A DNA stretch of 64,000 bases from Eledone cirrhosa (GCA_964016885.1 OZ024742.1:14240622-14304621); one strand, 5' to 3'. Positions 40,406-57,501 are shown, counted from the first letter of the stretch. Notes: a model not told the origin generated them from the sequence alone. Made by a program: numbers and translations.

Positions 40406-43400
40406 GTTACTACTACTACTGTTACTACTACTACTACTGGGTTGGACAGAAAGTTCCATTACTTTAAAAAAAAAAAAAAAAAGTTTTGTGCATTCTTCAT
40501 TTCCTGTTACACCGTCAAAGGGGAAGCAACATACATCTTTCCAAATGATGGCTTCAAATCTGGTCTAAGTTGAGCAGCATTGAATCATTATATTAACAAT
40601 ACCTTAGATCACACACCATGTCTGAAGACAGTGGGACTGGTTCGCTTCCATTCTAGTGATTACAGCCTTGAAGATCAATCTTGCACAGGACAGCCATCCA
40701 ACTTCAGTGACATGAAACTGCATGAGCTGGTGGAAGCCGATCCTCACAAGACATCCCATCTACTCTGGAGTACTTGGGACATCGAAAACAACCATCCCCA
40801 ATCACTTGCATGCAATAGGGACGGTGTTCAAGCTGGACCAATGGGTGTCTCACAATCTGACTGATGTCAGGCGGCAGCTGCAACTTCTCTGCTCTCCTAT
40901 CGTCACACAACCAACTGGTTACATCCCATTGTCACTGGTGATGACAAATGGTATCTCTACATTAGTGTCAATCTTAAGTGGTCATGGGTTGATAAAGAGA
41001 GTGCACCACAACGGCTGACCTCCACCCTCCCAAGGCCCTACTGAACACCTGGTGGGACTGGAAAGTTATCATCTACTATGAGCTGCTCCCTCCTAACACC
41101 AAAAGTTTACAAAAAACTGGACAGATTAGCAGCAAAAATTGCACAGCTGCAGTCACACTGTGATCCTGTCCAATTCTTTCATGATAACGATCAGCCACAT
41201 ATATATCAAAGATGATCCATGAGAAACTGGTGGAGTTAGGTAGAGAAGTTCTGCCCCACTCGCTGTATTCACCCAACCTCATGCCTACCAACTATCACTT
41301 TTTTCTCTCAATGAGCAATGTAAGCAGTCAAAGACCTTTGGCAATGAAGACCAGTTAAATCTGTGGCTCACAGAATACATGAAAGCCAGAAGAATTCTAT
41401 AGTGAGTGAAGGAATCATGTGCCTTCCTAAACAATGGCAAATGGTAATCACAAATGATGGCGATTATTGGGACTTGGAACATTTTACTAATGGCAAAAAG
41501 CACCAAAGTTAAAAAAAAATTGAAAAACATCAAGAACTTTCTGTTGAAACTAATATTGTTACTACTACTGTTAATATTACCACTAGTACCACTACCGTTA
41601 CTACTACCTCTAGTACCACTACCGTTACTACTACTACTGTTAATATTACCACTAGTACCACTACCGTTACTACTACCTCTAGTACCACTACCGTTACTAC
41701 TACTACTGTTAATATTACCACTAGTACCACTACCGTTACTACTACTACTGTTAATATTACCACTAGTACCACTACCGTTACTACTACTACTGTTAATATT
41801 ACCACTAGTACCACTACCGTTACTACTACTACTGTTAATATTACCACTAGTACCACTACCGTTACTACTACTACTGTTAATATTACCACTAGTACCACTA
41901 CCGTTACTACTACCTCTAGTACCACTACCGTTACTACTACTACTGTTAATATTACCACTAGTACCACTACCGTTACTACTACTACTGTTAATATTACCAC
42001 TAGTACCACTACCGTTACTACTACTACTGTTAATATTACCACTAGTACCACTACCGTTACTACTACCTCTAGTACCACTACCGTTACTACTACTACTGTT
42101 AATATTACCACTAGTACCACTACCGTTACTACTACTACTGTTAATACTACCACTAGTACCACTACCATTACTACTACTACTGTTAATATTACCACTAGTA
42201 CCACTACCGTTACTACTACTACTGTTAATACTACCACTAGTACCACTACCATTACTACTACTACTGTTAATATTACCACTAGTACCACTACCGTTACTAC
42301 TACTACTGTTAATATTACCACTAGTACCACTACCGTTACTACTACTACTGTTAATACTACCTCTAGTACCACTACCGTTACTACTACTACTGTTAATATT
42401 ACCACTACTACCACTACCGTTACTACTACTACTGTTAATACTACCACTACTACCACTACCATTACTACTACTACTGTTAATACTACCACTAGTACCATTA
42501 CCGTTACTACTACTACTGTTACTACTACCTCTAGTACCACTACCGTTACTACTACTACTGTTAATATTACCACTACTACCACTACCGTTACTACTACCAC
42601 TGTTAATACTACCACTACTACCACCACCACCACCACTATTACTACTACTACTACAATTAATACAACCACCACCACCACTATTACTACTACTATTAATGCT
42701 ACCACTATTGTTACTACCACTACAACCACCACCACCATTACTACTACTACTGTTAATACTACAACTACCACTACTGTTACTATTACTGTTACCACTACCA
42801 CTAATACCACCACCACCACTATTACTACTACTACTGTTAATACTACCACTACTGTTATTACTACTGCTACCACCACCACTACCACCACCACCACCACTAC
42901 TACTACTACTGTTACTGTTGCCTCTGTTTGAAACTGTGATCTGTGTTGCTTAGTTTGGTCTGTTATGCCATATTGCTCCTCTATTAATGTCTCTCTCTCT
43001 TCTTCACTCTGCTTACTAACGAACCTTCATCGTGGCTTGCCTGCTTTCCCAGCAGAGAACCGGTGTGGACGAAGTCCTAATCCCAATAACCCCAGTGAAT
43101 ACTGCTCCACCATTCCACCATTGCAACAAGCCAATACGCATGTTCTGTTGCCTACCGTCATGGTTCCTGTCGGTGTCCTCAAGAGAGAGGGTGAGTTCAA
43201 AATGGGCTTGATAATATTATTGTTGTTGTTGGTGTTGTATTGTTGTAGAGGGTGAGTTGAAAATAGGCTTGGTAACATTATTGTTGTGGTTGGTGTTGTA
43301 TTTGATATTGTTGTACAATATTAATGTCTGTGTGTGTTCCTGTCGGTGTCTTCAAAAGAGAGGGTGGGTTTAAAATGGTGTTGATAATGTTGTTGTTGTG

Positions 43401-46400
43401 CTTGTTAGTATTGTTGTACAATATTGTGTGTTGGTGTCTTGGTTGTGAAATGTAACAGAGATGGTATAGTGGTTGTCTAATGTTGGTGTGTATGAAGGTA
43501 GATGTGTAGTGGATGGTGTGATGGTGGTGTGTATGAAGGTAGATATGTAGTGAGGGTGGTGTAATGGTTGTGTAATGTGTTTATAAAGGTCAATACAGAG
43601 AAGAGCTGAGAGATAAACCAAGTATGAGAGGAATTAACTGTAGTTTACTGCTACGGAATTATAATAGTTATAGATGATGAGAGGTGGATAAAATGGTGGC
43701 AAGTGGAAGGAAGCTGTAGAGAGAGGAAGACCATGGAAAACATGGAAAGAATTTGTGGAATTCTTCTCAGAATTGGGACCTCATGAAGGAAATGTTTAAA
43801 GACTGGATCTAATGGCAAGACATGGAGAAGTCTGGTAGCATGGAATAATAGATGTAAAATGATGACGGTGATGTTGAATAAATATAATATTACATAATTA
43901 ATGCTTTCTGGTTAAGGCAGAGCCAACAGTTTTGAGGGAAGGGAAAGTTGATTAAATCGACCCAGTGCATTACTGGTACTTTATTTTATTGACCCCGTCA
44001 GGATGAAAGGTAAAGCTAACCTCGGCTGGATTTAAAATCAGAAAGTAAAGGGCCGTAACTCTATGCCGTGAAACATGTCCCACACTCTATAAATTACTGC
44101 CAGTCCACCGCTCTATATTAGGTAATTAATGTAAATGTATTTTTATGCCAAATCTAGACTTCTTCTAATGTCTTTCATTAGAATTAAGGTAATGAGAAGG
44201 GTCAGGGTTAAGGTTAAACTGTAGTTTAGAGTTAGAGTTAAACTGTAGTTTAGGGTTAAGGTTAAATTGTAGTTTAGGGTTAAACTGTCTTGTATGAAGT
44301 AATATATCTGATGAGAATTGGTGCTGCGATATCTTGCTGTAGTTTGTGTTTAGTATGAAAGTGAGTAAACTATTTTAAAACTATGTTTAGATATCTCAAA
44401 CATAAGAAGGATGGTTTGTGTGTGTGTCTTATGTCGAGTCAATGTCTTTCTGAATATTTGTTAATTAAAACACCTGTGAATTAGAATGTGTCCATTAGCC
44501 CTTTATGGAACACACAAGCCCCCCTCGCCACAACAATGCCAGGCACAGGAGTCTGGATGTCATCAAGGAAAATCTCCAGAGGCTTGATGTCACCTTGAAG
44601 GATGCAGAGGAGCTGGCACAGGACCACCAACCATGGAGGGCACTGGTGGACCTGGTCAGCTCTATGCCTGACAATGTCTCAGGGATCACTGGATCACCCC
44701 AGTCTCACCGAGCAAGAAGAAGAATTAACCCTTTAGTTACCAACCCGGCTAAAACTGGTTCTATGAAATAAAACCACCTATTTTAAAGGTTTCCAATTTT
44801 AATTTAAATCTTCCAACATAATTTTATATAAGAACCTTACATTAAGTTACTATCTTAGTAATGAAATAATGAATACTTTTAGTAAATACCTTGAAATTCT
44901 TTTTTAAACCAGAATTAGTCATTTAATTTACATATTGAGATCCAACCCATCCTGTTTTATAACATATGGGATTTCTAGTAATGTACTTTGTTTTGTCATG
45001 TGTAATAGTTTTTTAACGTCTAACTAAAATTAACTGTCGCAGGAATGCTACCACTAAAAATAAAATTTCACCAGAGATAGATTAGCAAAGTTTAATAAGC
45101 AGAGTGTGGAGTTGGAATGAAAACAGGCGGAGGAGATCTGAAAAATTAATAAGTGAGGATGGTATCCGATTCTTGGAGACCCAAGAGTACACACCCTAAT
45201 CTAGCATGCTATGTTATCTGTTGTATATTTATGCTTGGTTGGATTTCATCTCTGTTGTTTTTTTTGTCTTTTTTCTGACATTACATTCCAGCTTTTACCA
45301 TAATTAGCCATTTGTTTTGTTTCTTTTTCTTGTCTTCTGATTGTTGCACGACAGTTTTATTTTCTGTTTCATTTAAAGTTATAAAATTATATTTTGAATG
45401 TTGACTTCTCATTGTCACAGCTGTTTGTTGTTAATAGTATCAGTTCATGTAGGTAGACATTGTATGATGGTTGCTAACATGTGGAGTGTGATATTGCATG
45501 GCAGTGAGACATAGCTGGTAGATGCAGAATATATGTAGACGGTGGAGAGAAATAAAGCAAGCATGCTCCATTGGATGTGCAATGTCCATCTACAGGAATA
45601 ATAATGTATGGATGAATTGAGAGATAAATTAGATATAAGAAGAATCAGATGCTGTGTATTGCAAGCATGGACATGTGGTGTTTATAGATACAGGTCACTG
45701 GCTGAAGAGGTGTTAGTTGTTGTTCACTAGAAGACTGAGTTGGTATGGACATGTGGTGTTTATAGATACAGGTCACTGGCTGAAGAGGTGTTAGTTGTTG
45801 TTCACTAGAAGACTGAGTTGGTATGGACATGTGGTGTTTATAGATACAGGTCACTGGCTGAAGAGGTGCCAGGTGTTCACTAGAAGACTGAGTTGGTATG
45901 GACATGTGGTGTTTATAGATACAGGTCACTGGCTGAAGAGGTGTTAGTTGTTGTTCACTAGAAGACTGAGCTGGTATGGACATGTGGTGTTTATAGATAC
46001 AGGTCACTGGCTGAAGAGGTGTTAGTTATTGTTCACTAGAATACTGAGTTGGTATGGACATGTGGTGTTTATAGATACAGGTCACTGGCTGAAGAGGTGT
46101 TAGTTATTGTTCACTAGAATACTGAGTTGGTATGGACATGTGGTGTTTATAGATACAGGTCACTGGCTGAAGAGGTGTTAGTTGTTGTTCACTAGAAGAC
46201 TGAGTTGGTATGGACATGTGGTGTTTATAGATACAGGTCACTGGCTGAAGAGGTGTTAGTTATTGTTCACTAGAATACTGAGTTGGTATGGACATGTGGT
46301 GTTTATAGATACAGGTCACTGGCTGAAGAGGTGCCAGGTGTTCACTAGAAGACTGAGTTGGTATGGACATGTGGTGTTTATAGATACAGGTCACTGGCTG

Positions 46401-48786
46401 AAGAGGTGTTAGTTGTTGTTCACTAGAAGACTGAGCTGGTATGGACATGTGGTGTTTATAGATACAGGTCACTGGCTGAAGAGGTGTTAGTTGTTGTTCA
46501 CGAGAAGACTGAGCTGGTATGGACATGTGGTGTTTATAGATACAGGTCACTGGCTGAAGAGGTGTTAGTTGTTGTTCACTAGAAGACTGAAATCTGAGAA
46601 AAAGTTGGTCAGAGGAGATTAGAGCCGATCTTAGAATGGCTGGACCTCACAGAGATGACCAAGGAATGTTTTAAGTAGAGTGAGGTTGTGTTGGAGAGGA
46701 CTTGTCCAACCCATGCCAGCATAGAAGAGTGGATGTATGATGATGATGATGACATTGCACAGACATACACATACTCTAATATACATACCCTCACACATAC
46801 ATTCACACTGTGTCTGTTATGGCTTAGTACAACATGCTAGAAACTCTGAAGGTGTGTGTATATTGTAACTGTACACTCACACATATATGCACACTCATAC
46901 ACATACTCATACACACTCATATACATACACACATATATACATACACACACTGTCTTGGAAAAGTTTTTCTCGTATCATGTTTAATTTTTACCATTCTATA
47001 ATAATTTAGCAGAAAATATCTAAAATCGGGTTTGTTAATTCAGATGTTTATAGTATCTTTACTGGTAGACAGATTGTTGTGAAAACTATTAGTGGTGCAA
47101 ATATAGTGCTGTCTTGTGTTTTTCAAGAATGTCTTGCTAATATCATTTCATGTGCTTTGTTAATTCAAATGTTTATAGTATATTGACCAGTAGACAGATT
47201 GTTGTGAACATTTGTAGTATTACAGTAAAGACTTTAATTTTTAATGTGATGTAGTCATAGTGCTGGTTTGTGTTTTTCAAGCATTCCCTAACAGCTACGC
47301 CACTATCACTTCATATCCACTCATGACCCCTCCACCATTCACTCCTTAGCTGCTTTCCCCTCAAAAAGCTTTAGATACCCTCACTATTACACCCTTGTAG
47401 CTACCCTCTTCACGCTTATGCATCGCACCCATACCCACTCCATTATCACTCCTTAGCCCCCCCCCCCCCCCCCACACACACACACTAATGACCAAACTAT
47501 CCATGTCCCTCCCCCCTACATCCACAGTGTTCTCACCACCCTGTCCTCTTCCCCTTTCATCACCCTGTCAAATCACACATTTGCCACAACTTCATACTTA
47601 TCTGTCACTTATGCACCCCCTCCCCCACTGAGCAGAGAGGGCTCTTCTGTTGGGACAAGGATCAACAACCTCTCTAGCATTGATGCCACATAATGCACCC
47701 AGTGCACTCTGTAAGGGGTTGGCAAAAAGAAGGGTACTCCATTGTAGAAACCATTGCCTATAAGAAAAAAAGAAAGGTAGAGAGGGCCCTTCAGTTGTGT
47801 CAGTGCAACAGACCTCAGTAATGTTGGTGATCTACACTATAACGCACTCAGTACACACTGTAAATTGGTTGATGATAGGAAGGGCATCAAGCCATAAAAT
47901 TTTGCCAAACAAAGGGTTGAGAGAACCCTTCAGTTATGTTAAAGACATAACACCCTTTTTTGTGCACTCGGTAGAATGTGTGACTGAACGTAAATGAAAG
48001 GTAGACCTCTCCTGGCCTATCTGGAAAGTCAGTAGCCTTGTTTCACTACTTACTTGGTCTATATAGACCTGTCCAACCCTTGCTAGCAGGGAAGGGGAAC
48101 ATTAAATGATGATGATGATGATGTCCATGCGAAGACTGGAGAGAGATGAAGCAAGCATGCTTCAATGGATGTGGAATGTTGATGTGTGGACAAAGCATGG
48201 ACGAACTGAGTTAGAGGAATCAGATGTTGTGTGCAGGAGAGAGGACTGCACTGGTATGGACATGTGATGTGCACGGATGATGATCACTGAGTGAAGAAAT
48301 TCCAAGAAATCCCAGTGAAGGGAAGTCACAGTAGAAGAAGACCCAGGAAAATCTGAGCAGAAGTCATGAGAGCTGATTATCAATTGTTGAAGCTCACAAA
48401 AGTGATCACAAAAATAGCAACAAATAGAGAGTGACTGTGCTGAAAAACATCTGTCCAATGTATGCAAGCATGGAAAAGCAGACATAATATGATGATGATA
48501 TATGTATGTGTGTATATGTATATATATATAATATGTAGATTCCCAAATTGTGTCAGAGGTGACCACAGTTTAAAAAGATACTTAATATGTTGGTAGAGTA
48601 TATGCATCTTTATTATATATAGAAATGATTTCTACAGGATAAGAACTGTTTCATTCATATGAAATCACCATTCCTGATGATTGCATACAAATGAAATAGT
48701 TATAGTCCTGTAGAAGTCATGTCTAAATATATATATATATATATGTGTGTGTGTGTAATTGTTGTTGTTATTTAACATAATATACG

Positions 48787-48855
<69 letters not shown>

Positions 48856-51800
48856 AACTGTTGTTATTCAGGAAGCCAGAGGAAGGGAGAGCCAAAACAA
48901 GTGATATTTTCAGATGGTATTAGACCTGGTGGTGATCTAACTGAAGAAGTTGATCATCCTCAAGAGACACGGATACCACCAAGACGGATTGGCCGTGTAC
49001 AGAAAAAAGTAGAAAGAATAACTCAGGGTTAGTTAAATTATTTACACTTTAAATATGTTTACATTATGAATTTGTAATATTAGAATTTGGATTTAATGCT
49101 CTGAAATAGCGATATATATGTGAAGACAAACATAGAATATTCGAAAATATTCTGTATGTTTATAATAAACATTTGAAGACCTAATCGCTATAGAATAGAA
49201 TACGTCACGTATTACAATTTGAGATTCTCGATAAAAGCAAGGGAAGTAACCTACGCGTTTCATTCTCATTAGAAATCATCAGGATTACATATCCAATGCT
49301 TTTATCGAGAACGACACAGCTAGAGACTTATAGAATACTTAGCTGTGTACAGGAACTGGTTTGAAAGAGCGGTTGCCGGTCCGGCAGAAATTAGAATTTG
49401 GATTTAATGCTCTGAAATAGCGATATATATGTGAAGACAAACATAGAATATTCGAAAATATTCTGTATGTTTATAATAAACATTTGAAGACCTAATCGCT
49501 ATAGAATAGAATACATGTAATATTAATTTAATTTACCAAAGATAAAAGCATCGAGTACACACTGTAAAGTGGTCGTTTTGGTGTCACAATAAAAAAACAC
49601 CCAGTACACACTGTAAAGTGGTCGTTTTGGTGTCACAATAAAAAACACCCAGTACACACTGTAAAGTGGTCGTTCTGGTGTTGTGACACCCAGTACACAC
49701 TGTAAAGTAGTCGTTCTGGTGTCACAATAAAAAAACACCCAGTACACACTGTAAAGTAGTCGTTTTGGTGTCACAATAAAAAAACACCCAGTACACACTG
49801 TAAAGTAGTCGTTTTGGTGTCACAATAAAAAACACCCAGTACACACTGTAAAGTAGTCGTTCTGGTGTCACAATAAAAAAACACCCAGTACACACTGTAA
49901 AGTGGTCGTTTTGGTGTCACAATAAAAACACAGTCATCTGATCTGACTTGTCTGACAACAGGACAACTCGTCTAACTCATGCTAGCGTGGAAAAATGGAC
50001 GTTAAACGGTGATGATGATGAATTTAATGAAGGGATATAATCTACATGGGAAAAAAAAACGTTTACATGAAATTCTAATAAGGTTTATTGCCCTTGTTTT
50101 CTAACATCAATCTTTTTTTAGATTAATTTATTAGATTAGTTTATTCCTAAGATAAATTACATAAAAATAATAAAGAATTTAATATTTAATCAAACATAGA
50201 GAAAAAGAAAGCAGTATTGGAAAGGACTATAAATGCCATCTATAATTATTATATGTTTACCATTATGCTCAGTGAAACCTGTTGTCTTTGGCTGTTGTAT
50301 CTTGTTCTTACCTGAGAACAGTAGCACAATAATAATTAAGACTGTTGAAATCTTGATTTATAAATATTTTCAGTTGAACTCTTCCCTCATATTTCTAGTG
50401 AAAGATACTGGCTATCATTTTCAAACTTTTTCATTATTAAGCTGGTGTTTGGAATGTAACTTAACAAAGCTACTTACCTAAAATTATGGTGAAAGATTTT
50501 TCAATAAATATAAATATAAAAACAAGCAGTTTTATATTGTAAAATCAAAGACAGGTTGGTATTTAAAAAAGGTTAAACATAGCTTTGATAAATTCTATAT
50601 AAGTATGGTCAGGGAATCTAACAATAGTTGGGGATAGGAGTTTCATTGGAATGTGTAAACTGTAGAAATATGAAAGGTCAGGTTAGATTTAAACATTCAA
50701 ATTATCATCATAATAACTCATGTTTCAGATGATTATCCTTCTTCTTCTTCTTGATTAGTTGTTTAAATATTTCTATTTTATAGGCAATGACCAATCTATC
50801 ACTCCACGCACACGCTGTTTGCGGTCAGCAAATAGCCCCCGAAATAAATGTCACATCCCAGAAAATGGATTACCACCTGTTCTATTGTCCAGTAGTGGCA
50901 AAGGTAAATAGTATTACCTGTTCTATAACCACCTGTTCTATAACCACCTGTTCTATAATCACCTGTTCTATTACCACCTGTTCTATAATCACCTGTTCTA
51001 TTACCCCTGTTCTACCTGTTTTATAACCCCCTGTTCTATTACTACCAGTTCTATAACCACCTGTTCTATTGTCCAAAGGTAAATAGTACCACCTATTCTA
51101 TAACCCTTAATATTATCCAGTAAAGGTAAATCATCATAATGTTATGTTTCAGATAATGTGTTGGATGAGAATCCAGATATTGAGCAAATTTTGACTAAAG
51201 TTAAAAGTAAGTAATTTATTAAATATTCCAATTGTTATATTGATTTACTGGTTTCTATCATTAGACTGTGGCCATGCTAGGGCATTGCTTTGATTTAGTC
51301 AATCATATCAACCCCAGTAATTATTCTTATATTCATTTATTTGTTACAGTCATTAGACTGTGGCCATGTTGGGGCACTGCCTTGATTTAGTTGATCATAT
51401 CAACCCCAGTAATTATTCTTATATTCATTTGTGACTGTGGATCATATCAACCCCAGTAATTATTCTTATATTCATTTGTGACTGTGGCCCTTCTGGGGAT
51501 TTGCTTTGATTTAGTCAATCATATCAAACCCAGTTTTTTTACTAAGTTTGGTACTCATTTTATTGATATTTTCTTTTTGTCAAACTGACATAAACATATA
51601 CACATATATACACACATATACACACACACACCCACACATCATAATTATCATCATTGTTGTTTTTATATTGAACTTTCCATGCCTGGATAAGTTGGATAGG
51701 ACTTTTCCTCACACCAACCCTCTTAGTTGATTCTTATGACATATGGTGTACCTATTATAAACTACATACACTATACAACATCATTTTATGTCTGCTTTTC

Positions 51801-52080
51801 CCTGCTTGCAAGGGTGGGACGGGAACTGAATCTGGCTTGATTTCTACAGCTGGATGCCCTTCCTAACACCAACCTCATTTACAGTGAGTGCTGGGTGCTT
51901 TTTTGCCGTGGCGCCTACATGTCCACTTTGCAGTGTGGGCTGGGTGCTTTTTTGCTGTGGCACCTCCACGACCACTTTGCAGTGGAATGATAGGGACCCC
52001 AGTCCCTATCATCTCATTTCTACAGCTGAGTAAACTGTAGCAATGTGAAATAAAGTGTCTTGCTCAAGGAAACAACACAT

Positions 52081-52118
<38 letters not shown>

Positions 52119-55100
52119 CTCGCATCTTTGAGTTATAAGACGGCATAGCCACACATCTCTCCATCTCCCTTGAAAATCATGAAACTTGTGAAACTGGTTA
52201 AGTTATAAATTATTGTAAATAAACCTTCTTAAAGACACCATTTGCATTTTCAACTTGTTTTTCCTGTATATATGTGTGTATCTATCTATCTCTATATCTA
52301 TCTGTAGGTGATGAACATGAACCTGTGATATTTTCAATAAACAATAACCTATTTGTGAGTGTGAAAATCGTGCAGTGTAAGTATCAATATACCATGTAGT
52401 CAATGTAGGTAGATTTAGTATAACAACTACTAAACACACTTTCCCATACAGCATGAAAGCTAAAATTAATTTTAGTATGAAACATTTAAGAAATATATCA
52501 GATAATTTCTAACCAAGTTGATATGAAGTTATCAGAAAATATATTTGACCTTTGTAGCAATGAAACTGTAGTATGGTATGACTGGTGACTCTATAATTAA
52601 AACACTGATGAAACCTTCTGTGGGATGCAACTTCATGGGTGAAGGCTAAACCTACATATATGTATGCACTTTAACATTGCAGCAATGATATAAAGCAGTT
52701 ATGGGCAAACTGTGGCCTGCGAGCTGTATGCAGCCCATTTGACTTTCTGAATGGCACGCCTAATCTCAAAATTGTCTTGAATGTAGTGTAGCCCACCTTA
52801 TAATGAGCCACATTTTATGTGGCCTGCCTTATAATGAGCCACATTTTATGTGGCCTGCCTTATAATGAGCCACATTTTATGTGGCCTGCCTTATAATGAG
52901 CCACATCCTATGTAGCCCACCTTATAATGAGCCACATCCTATGTGGTCCACCTTATACTGAGCCACATCCTATGTGGCCCACCTTATAATGAGTCACATC
53001 CTATGTGGTCCACCTTATAATGAGTCACATCCTATGTGGTCCATCTTATAATGAGCCACATCCTATGTGGTCCACCTTATAATGAGCCACATCCTATGTG
53101 GTCCACCTTATAATGAGTCACATCCTATGTGGTCCATCTTATAATGAGTCACATCCTATATGGTCCACCTTATAATGAGCCACATCCTATGTGGTCCACC
53201 TTATAATGAGTCACATCCTATGTGGTCCACCTTATAATGAGCCACATCCTATGTGGCCTGCCTTATAATGAGCCACATCCTATGTGGTCCACTTTATAAT
53301 GAGTCACATCCTATGTGGTCCACCTTATAATGAGCCATATCCTATGTGGCCCACCTTATAATGAGCCACATCCTATGTGGTCCACCTTATAATGAGCCAT
53401 ATCCTATGTGGCCCACCTTATAATGAGCCACATCCTATGTGGTCCACCTTATAATGAGCCACATCCTATGTGGTCCACCTTATAATGAGCCATATCCTAT
53501 GTGGTCCACCTTATAATGAGCCACATCCTATGTGGTCCACCTTATAATGAGCCACATCCTATGTGGTCCACCTTATAATGAGCCATATCCTATGTGGCCC
53601 ACCTTATAATGAGCCACATCCTATGTGGTCCACCTTATAATGAGCCACATCCTATGTGGTCCACCTTATAATGAGCCACATCCTATGTGGTCCACCTTAT
53701 AATGAGTCACATCCTATGTGGTCCACCTTATGATGAGCCACATCCTATGTGGTCCTCCTTATAATGAGTCACATCCTATGTGGTCCACCTTATACTGAGC
53801 CACATCCTATGTGGTCCACCTTATAATGAGCCACATCCTATGTGGTCCACCTTATAATGAGTCACATCCTATGTGGTCCACCTTATACTGAGCCACATCC
53901 TATGTGGTCCTCCTTATAATGAGTCACATCCTATGTGGTCCACCTTATAATGAGCCACATCCTATGTGGTCCACCTTATGATGAGTCACATCTTATGTGG
54001 TCCACCTTATAATGAGCCACATCCTATGTGGTCCATCTTATAATGAGCCACATCCTATGTGGTCCACCTTACGATGAGTCACATCCTATGTGGTCCACCT
54101 TATACTGAGCCACATCCTATGTGGTCCACCTTATAATGAGCCACATCCTATGTGGTCCACCTTATGATGAGCCACATCCTATGTGGTCCACCTTATAATG
54201 AGCCACATCCTATGTGGTCCATCTTATAATGAGCCACATCCTATGTGGTCCACCTTATAATGAGTCACATCCTATGTGGTCCACCTTATGATGAGCCACA
54301 TCCTATGTGGTCCACCTTATAATGAGTCACATCCTATGTGGTCCACCTTATAATGAGCCACATCCTATGTGGTCCACCTTATGATGAGCCACATCCTATG
54401 TGGTCCACCTTATAATGAGCCACATCCTATGTGGTCCATCTTATAATGAGCCACATCCTATGTGGTCCACCTTATAATGAGTCACATCCTATGTGGTCCA
54501 CCTTATACTGAGCCACATCCTATGTGGTCCACCTTATAATGAGCCACATCCTATGTGGTCCACCTTATACTGAGCCACATCCTATGTGGTCCACCTTATG
54601 ATGAGCCACATCCTATGTGGTCCACCTTATAATGAGCCACATCCTATGTGGTCCACCTTACGATGAGTCACATCCTATGTGGTCCACCTTATAATGAGCC
54701 ACATCCTATGTGGCCTGCCTTATAATGAGCCACATCCTATGTGGTCCACCTTATGATGAGCCACATCCTATGTGGTCCACCTTATAATGAGCCACATCCT
54801 ATGTGGTCCACCTTATACTGTGCCACATCTTATGTGGTCCACCTTATAATGAGCCACATCCTATGTGGTCCACCTTATAATGAGTCACATCCTATGTGGT
54901 CCACCTTATAATGAGTCACATCCTATGTGGTCCACCTTATAATGAGTCACATCCTATGTGGTCCACCTCATAATGAGCCACATCCTATGTGGCCTGCCTT
55001 ATACTGAGCCACATCTTATGTGGTCCACCTTATAATGAGCCACATCCTATGTGGCCTGCCTTATACTGAGCCACATCTTATGTGGTCCACCTTATAATGA

Positions 55101-57469
55101 GTCACATCCTATGTGGCCTGCCTTATACTGAGCCACATCCTATGTGGTCCACCTTATAATGAGCCACATCCTATGTGGTCCACCTCATAATGAGCCACAT
55201 CCTATGTGGCCCACCTTATAATGAGCCACATCCTATGTGGTCCACCTTATAATGAGCCACATCCTATGTGGTCCACCTCATAATGAGCCACATTCTATGT
55301 GGTCCATTTTATAATGAGCCACATCCTATGTGGTCCACCTTATAATGAGCCACATCCTATGTGGTCCACCTTATAATGAGCCACATCTTATGTGGTCCAC
55401 CTTATAATGAGCCACATCCTATGTGGTCCACCTTATAATGAGCCACATCTTATGTGGTCCACCTTATAATGAGCCACATCTTATGTGGTCTACCTTATAA
55501 TGAGCCACATCCTATGTGGTCCACCTTATAATGAGCCACATCCTATGTGGTCCACCTTATAATGAGCCACATCTTATGTGGTCCACCTTATAATGAGCCA
55601 CATCTTATGTGGTCCACCTTATAATGAGTCACATCCTATGTGGTCCACCTTACGATGAGTCACATCCTATGTGGTCCACCTTACGATGAGTCACATCCTA
55701 TGTGGTCCACCATAGGATGAGCCACATCTTATGTGGCCCACTGCTTGAAAAGGGTTGCCCATGCCTGCTATAAAGTAACAACATTAAACACATTTTAACA
55801 ATTTCATCAATTTCAATTAAAACCTTTTACTGTATATACTTGTGTATAAGTTATACCTTTGTCTATAAAATATGACATTAAAAACCAACGTCATTTATCT
55901 ACTCAAACTAGAATACCTCATTTCAAAATATACAGTATCTAATTATTATATAAAATGCCACTGTTTAAAGAACCTTTTATTTCTACATCTATTTCAGTGG
56001 ATTGTTGTGTAAATCGAACCTGCTGGGCATTCACTACAAGAGGCATGTGTACAGTGGGACAAGATGAAATAGTTATTGTACTGGAATGCTTTCAGGATGA
56101 AAAAATGATTCCAAAAGATATATTTTGGCATTTTCATACTGTTTATGAAGAAGCTTATAAAGGTTTTTATTATTAGCTTTTATCTTATTTTGCATGATTC
56201 TCTTTAGAGATTCCTACTTTCAAAATGTCATCTTCCAGGTTCCTATTTCTGCTCTTACTCACATTCAATCTTGTTCTTAGTCCTTTATTCTATAATTACT
56301 TTCAGTTTAAAATTATGGACAATATTTCTGCAGTTGCAATTCTCTTAATTCTAAAGTGAAATTTTCTATTATATTTAGTTGTGAATTGACAGTCATTAGA
56401 ATGTTGAGTTAAATACTTCAGTATTTGTTTCAGCTGACAGTGTTCACAGTTCAAACCCTGCTGAGGTCAACTTTGACTTTCATCCTTTCAGGATTGATAA
56501 AGTACCAGTCCAGAGGCAGTGGTTAGTGGAATTCTTATAGAGTCAGACTAGTTGTTTTATAGTATCTCATCTGGCTTAGTACATTCTGAGTTCAAATCCT
56601 CCTGTCTTAACACTTTAGCATTTACATTACTCTATATTACTCTATATTTACTATTATATTTTCATGGTAAAAGCTTTACCTTACATAATTATCTCACATA
56701 ACATCGAATCTGTGAGATTTTGATATTTATTTTGAGAACAATACCTTAACATCAGTATGAGTAGCTGGTTACAGCCAGTTTCAATAGAAAGAGGTGAGGG
56801 AATTCTGGCCAGAGACAGTTGGTTTAAATGCTAAAGGGTTAAGTTGCGACCAGCAAACACTATCAACAATGGAAAGACCAATAGAAACATTTCTTGGTCT
56901 CATCTGACAATCAGCTCCTTTCCTTAGCGTCATCATCATCACTATTTAACGCCCATTTTTCCACGCTAGCATAGGTTGGACGGTGTATTATATGTAATTA
57001 CTTTGCCTCTTCTGAGATTATTAAAGTATTTCTATTGTAAATGTAATGAATACAATTAGTTTGAATAATTAAACTAAATGTTTCTTGTATTGTATATGTC
57101 GATATCTTCAGGTAGACCTATCTCAGATGTTGTGAGTCATATTGTATATGTCGATATCTTCAGGTAGACCTATCTCAGATGTTGTGAGTCATATTGTATA
57201 TCTCTCCCTATTTCAGGTAATCCTGTCTCAGACATGGGACATACTATATTCAACCAAAGTTTTCTAGGGAGCCGAGACCATGGTGGCTTCCTCTATATCA
57301 GACCAACCTTCCAGTGCCTACAGAAAATCAGTCTACCTAGTCCTCCTTACCTTTTTGGAATTCTTCTCCAGACATGGGAAGCTCCTTGGGCAAAAGTCTT
57401 CCCAATTCGATTACTTTTGAGGCTCGGTGCTGAATATAGATGTAAGTTCTACATTTAACCATATATATG

Positions 57470-57501
<32 letters not shown>
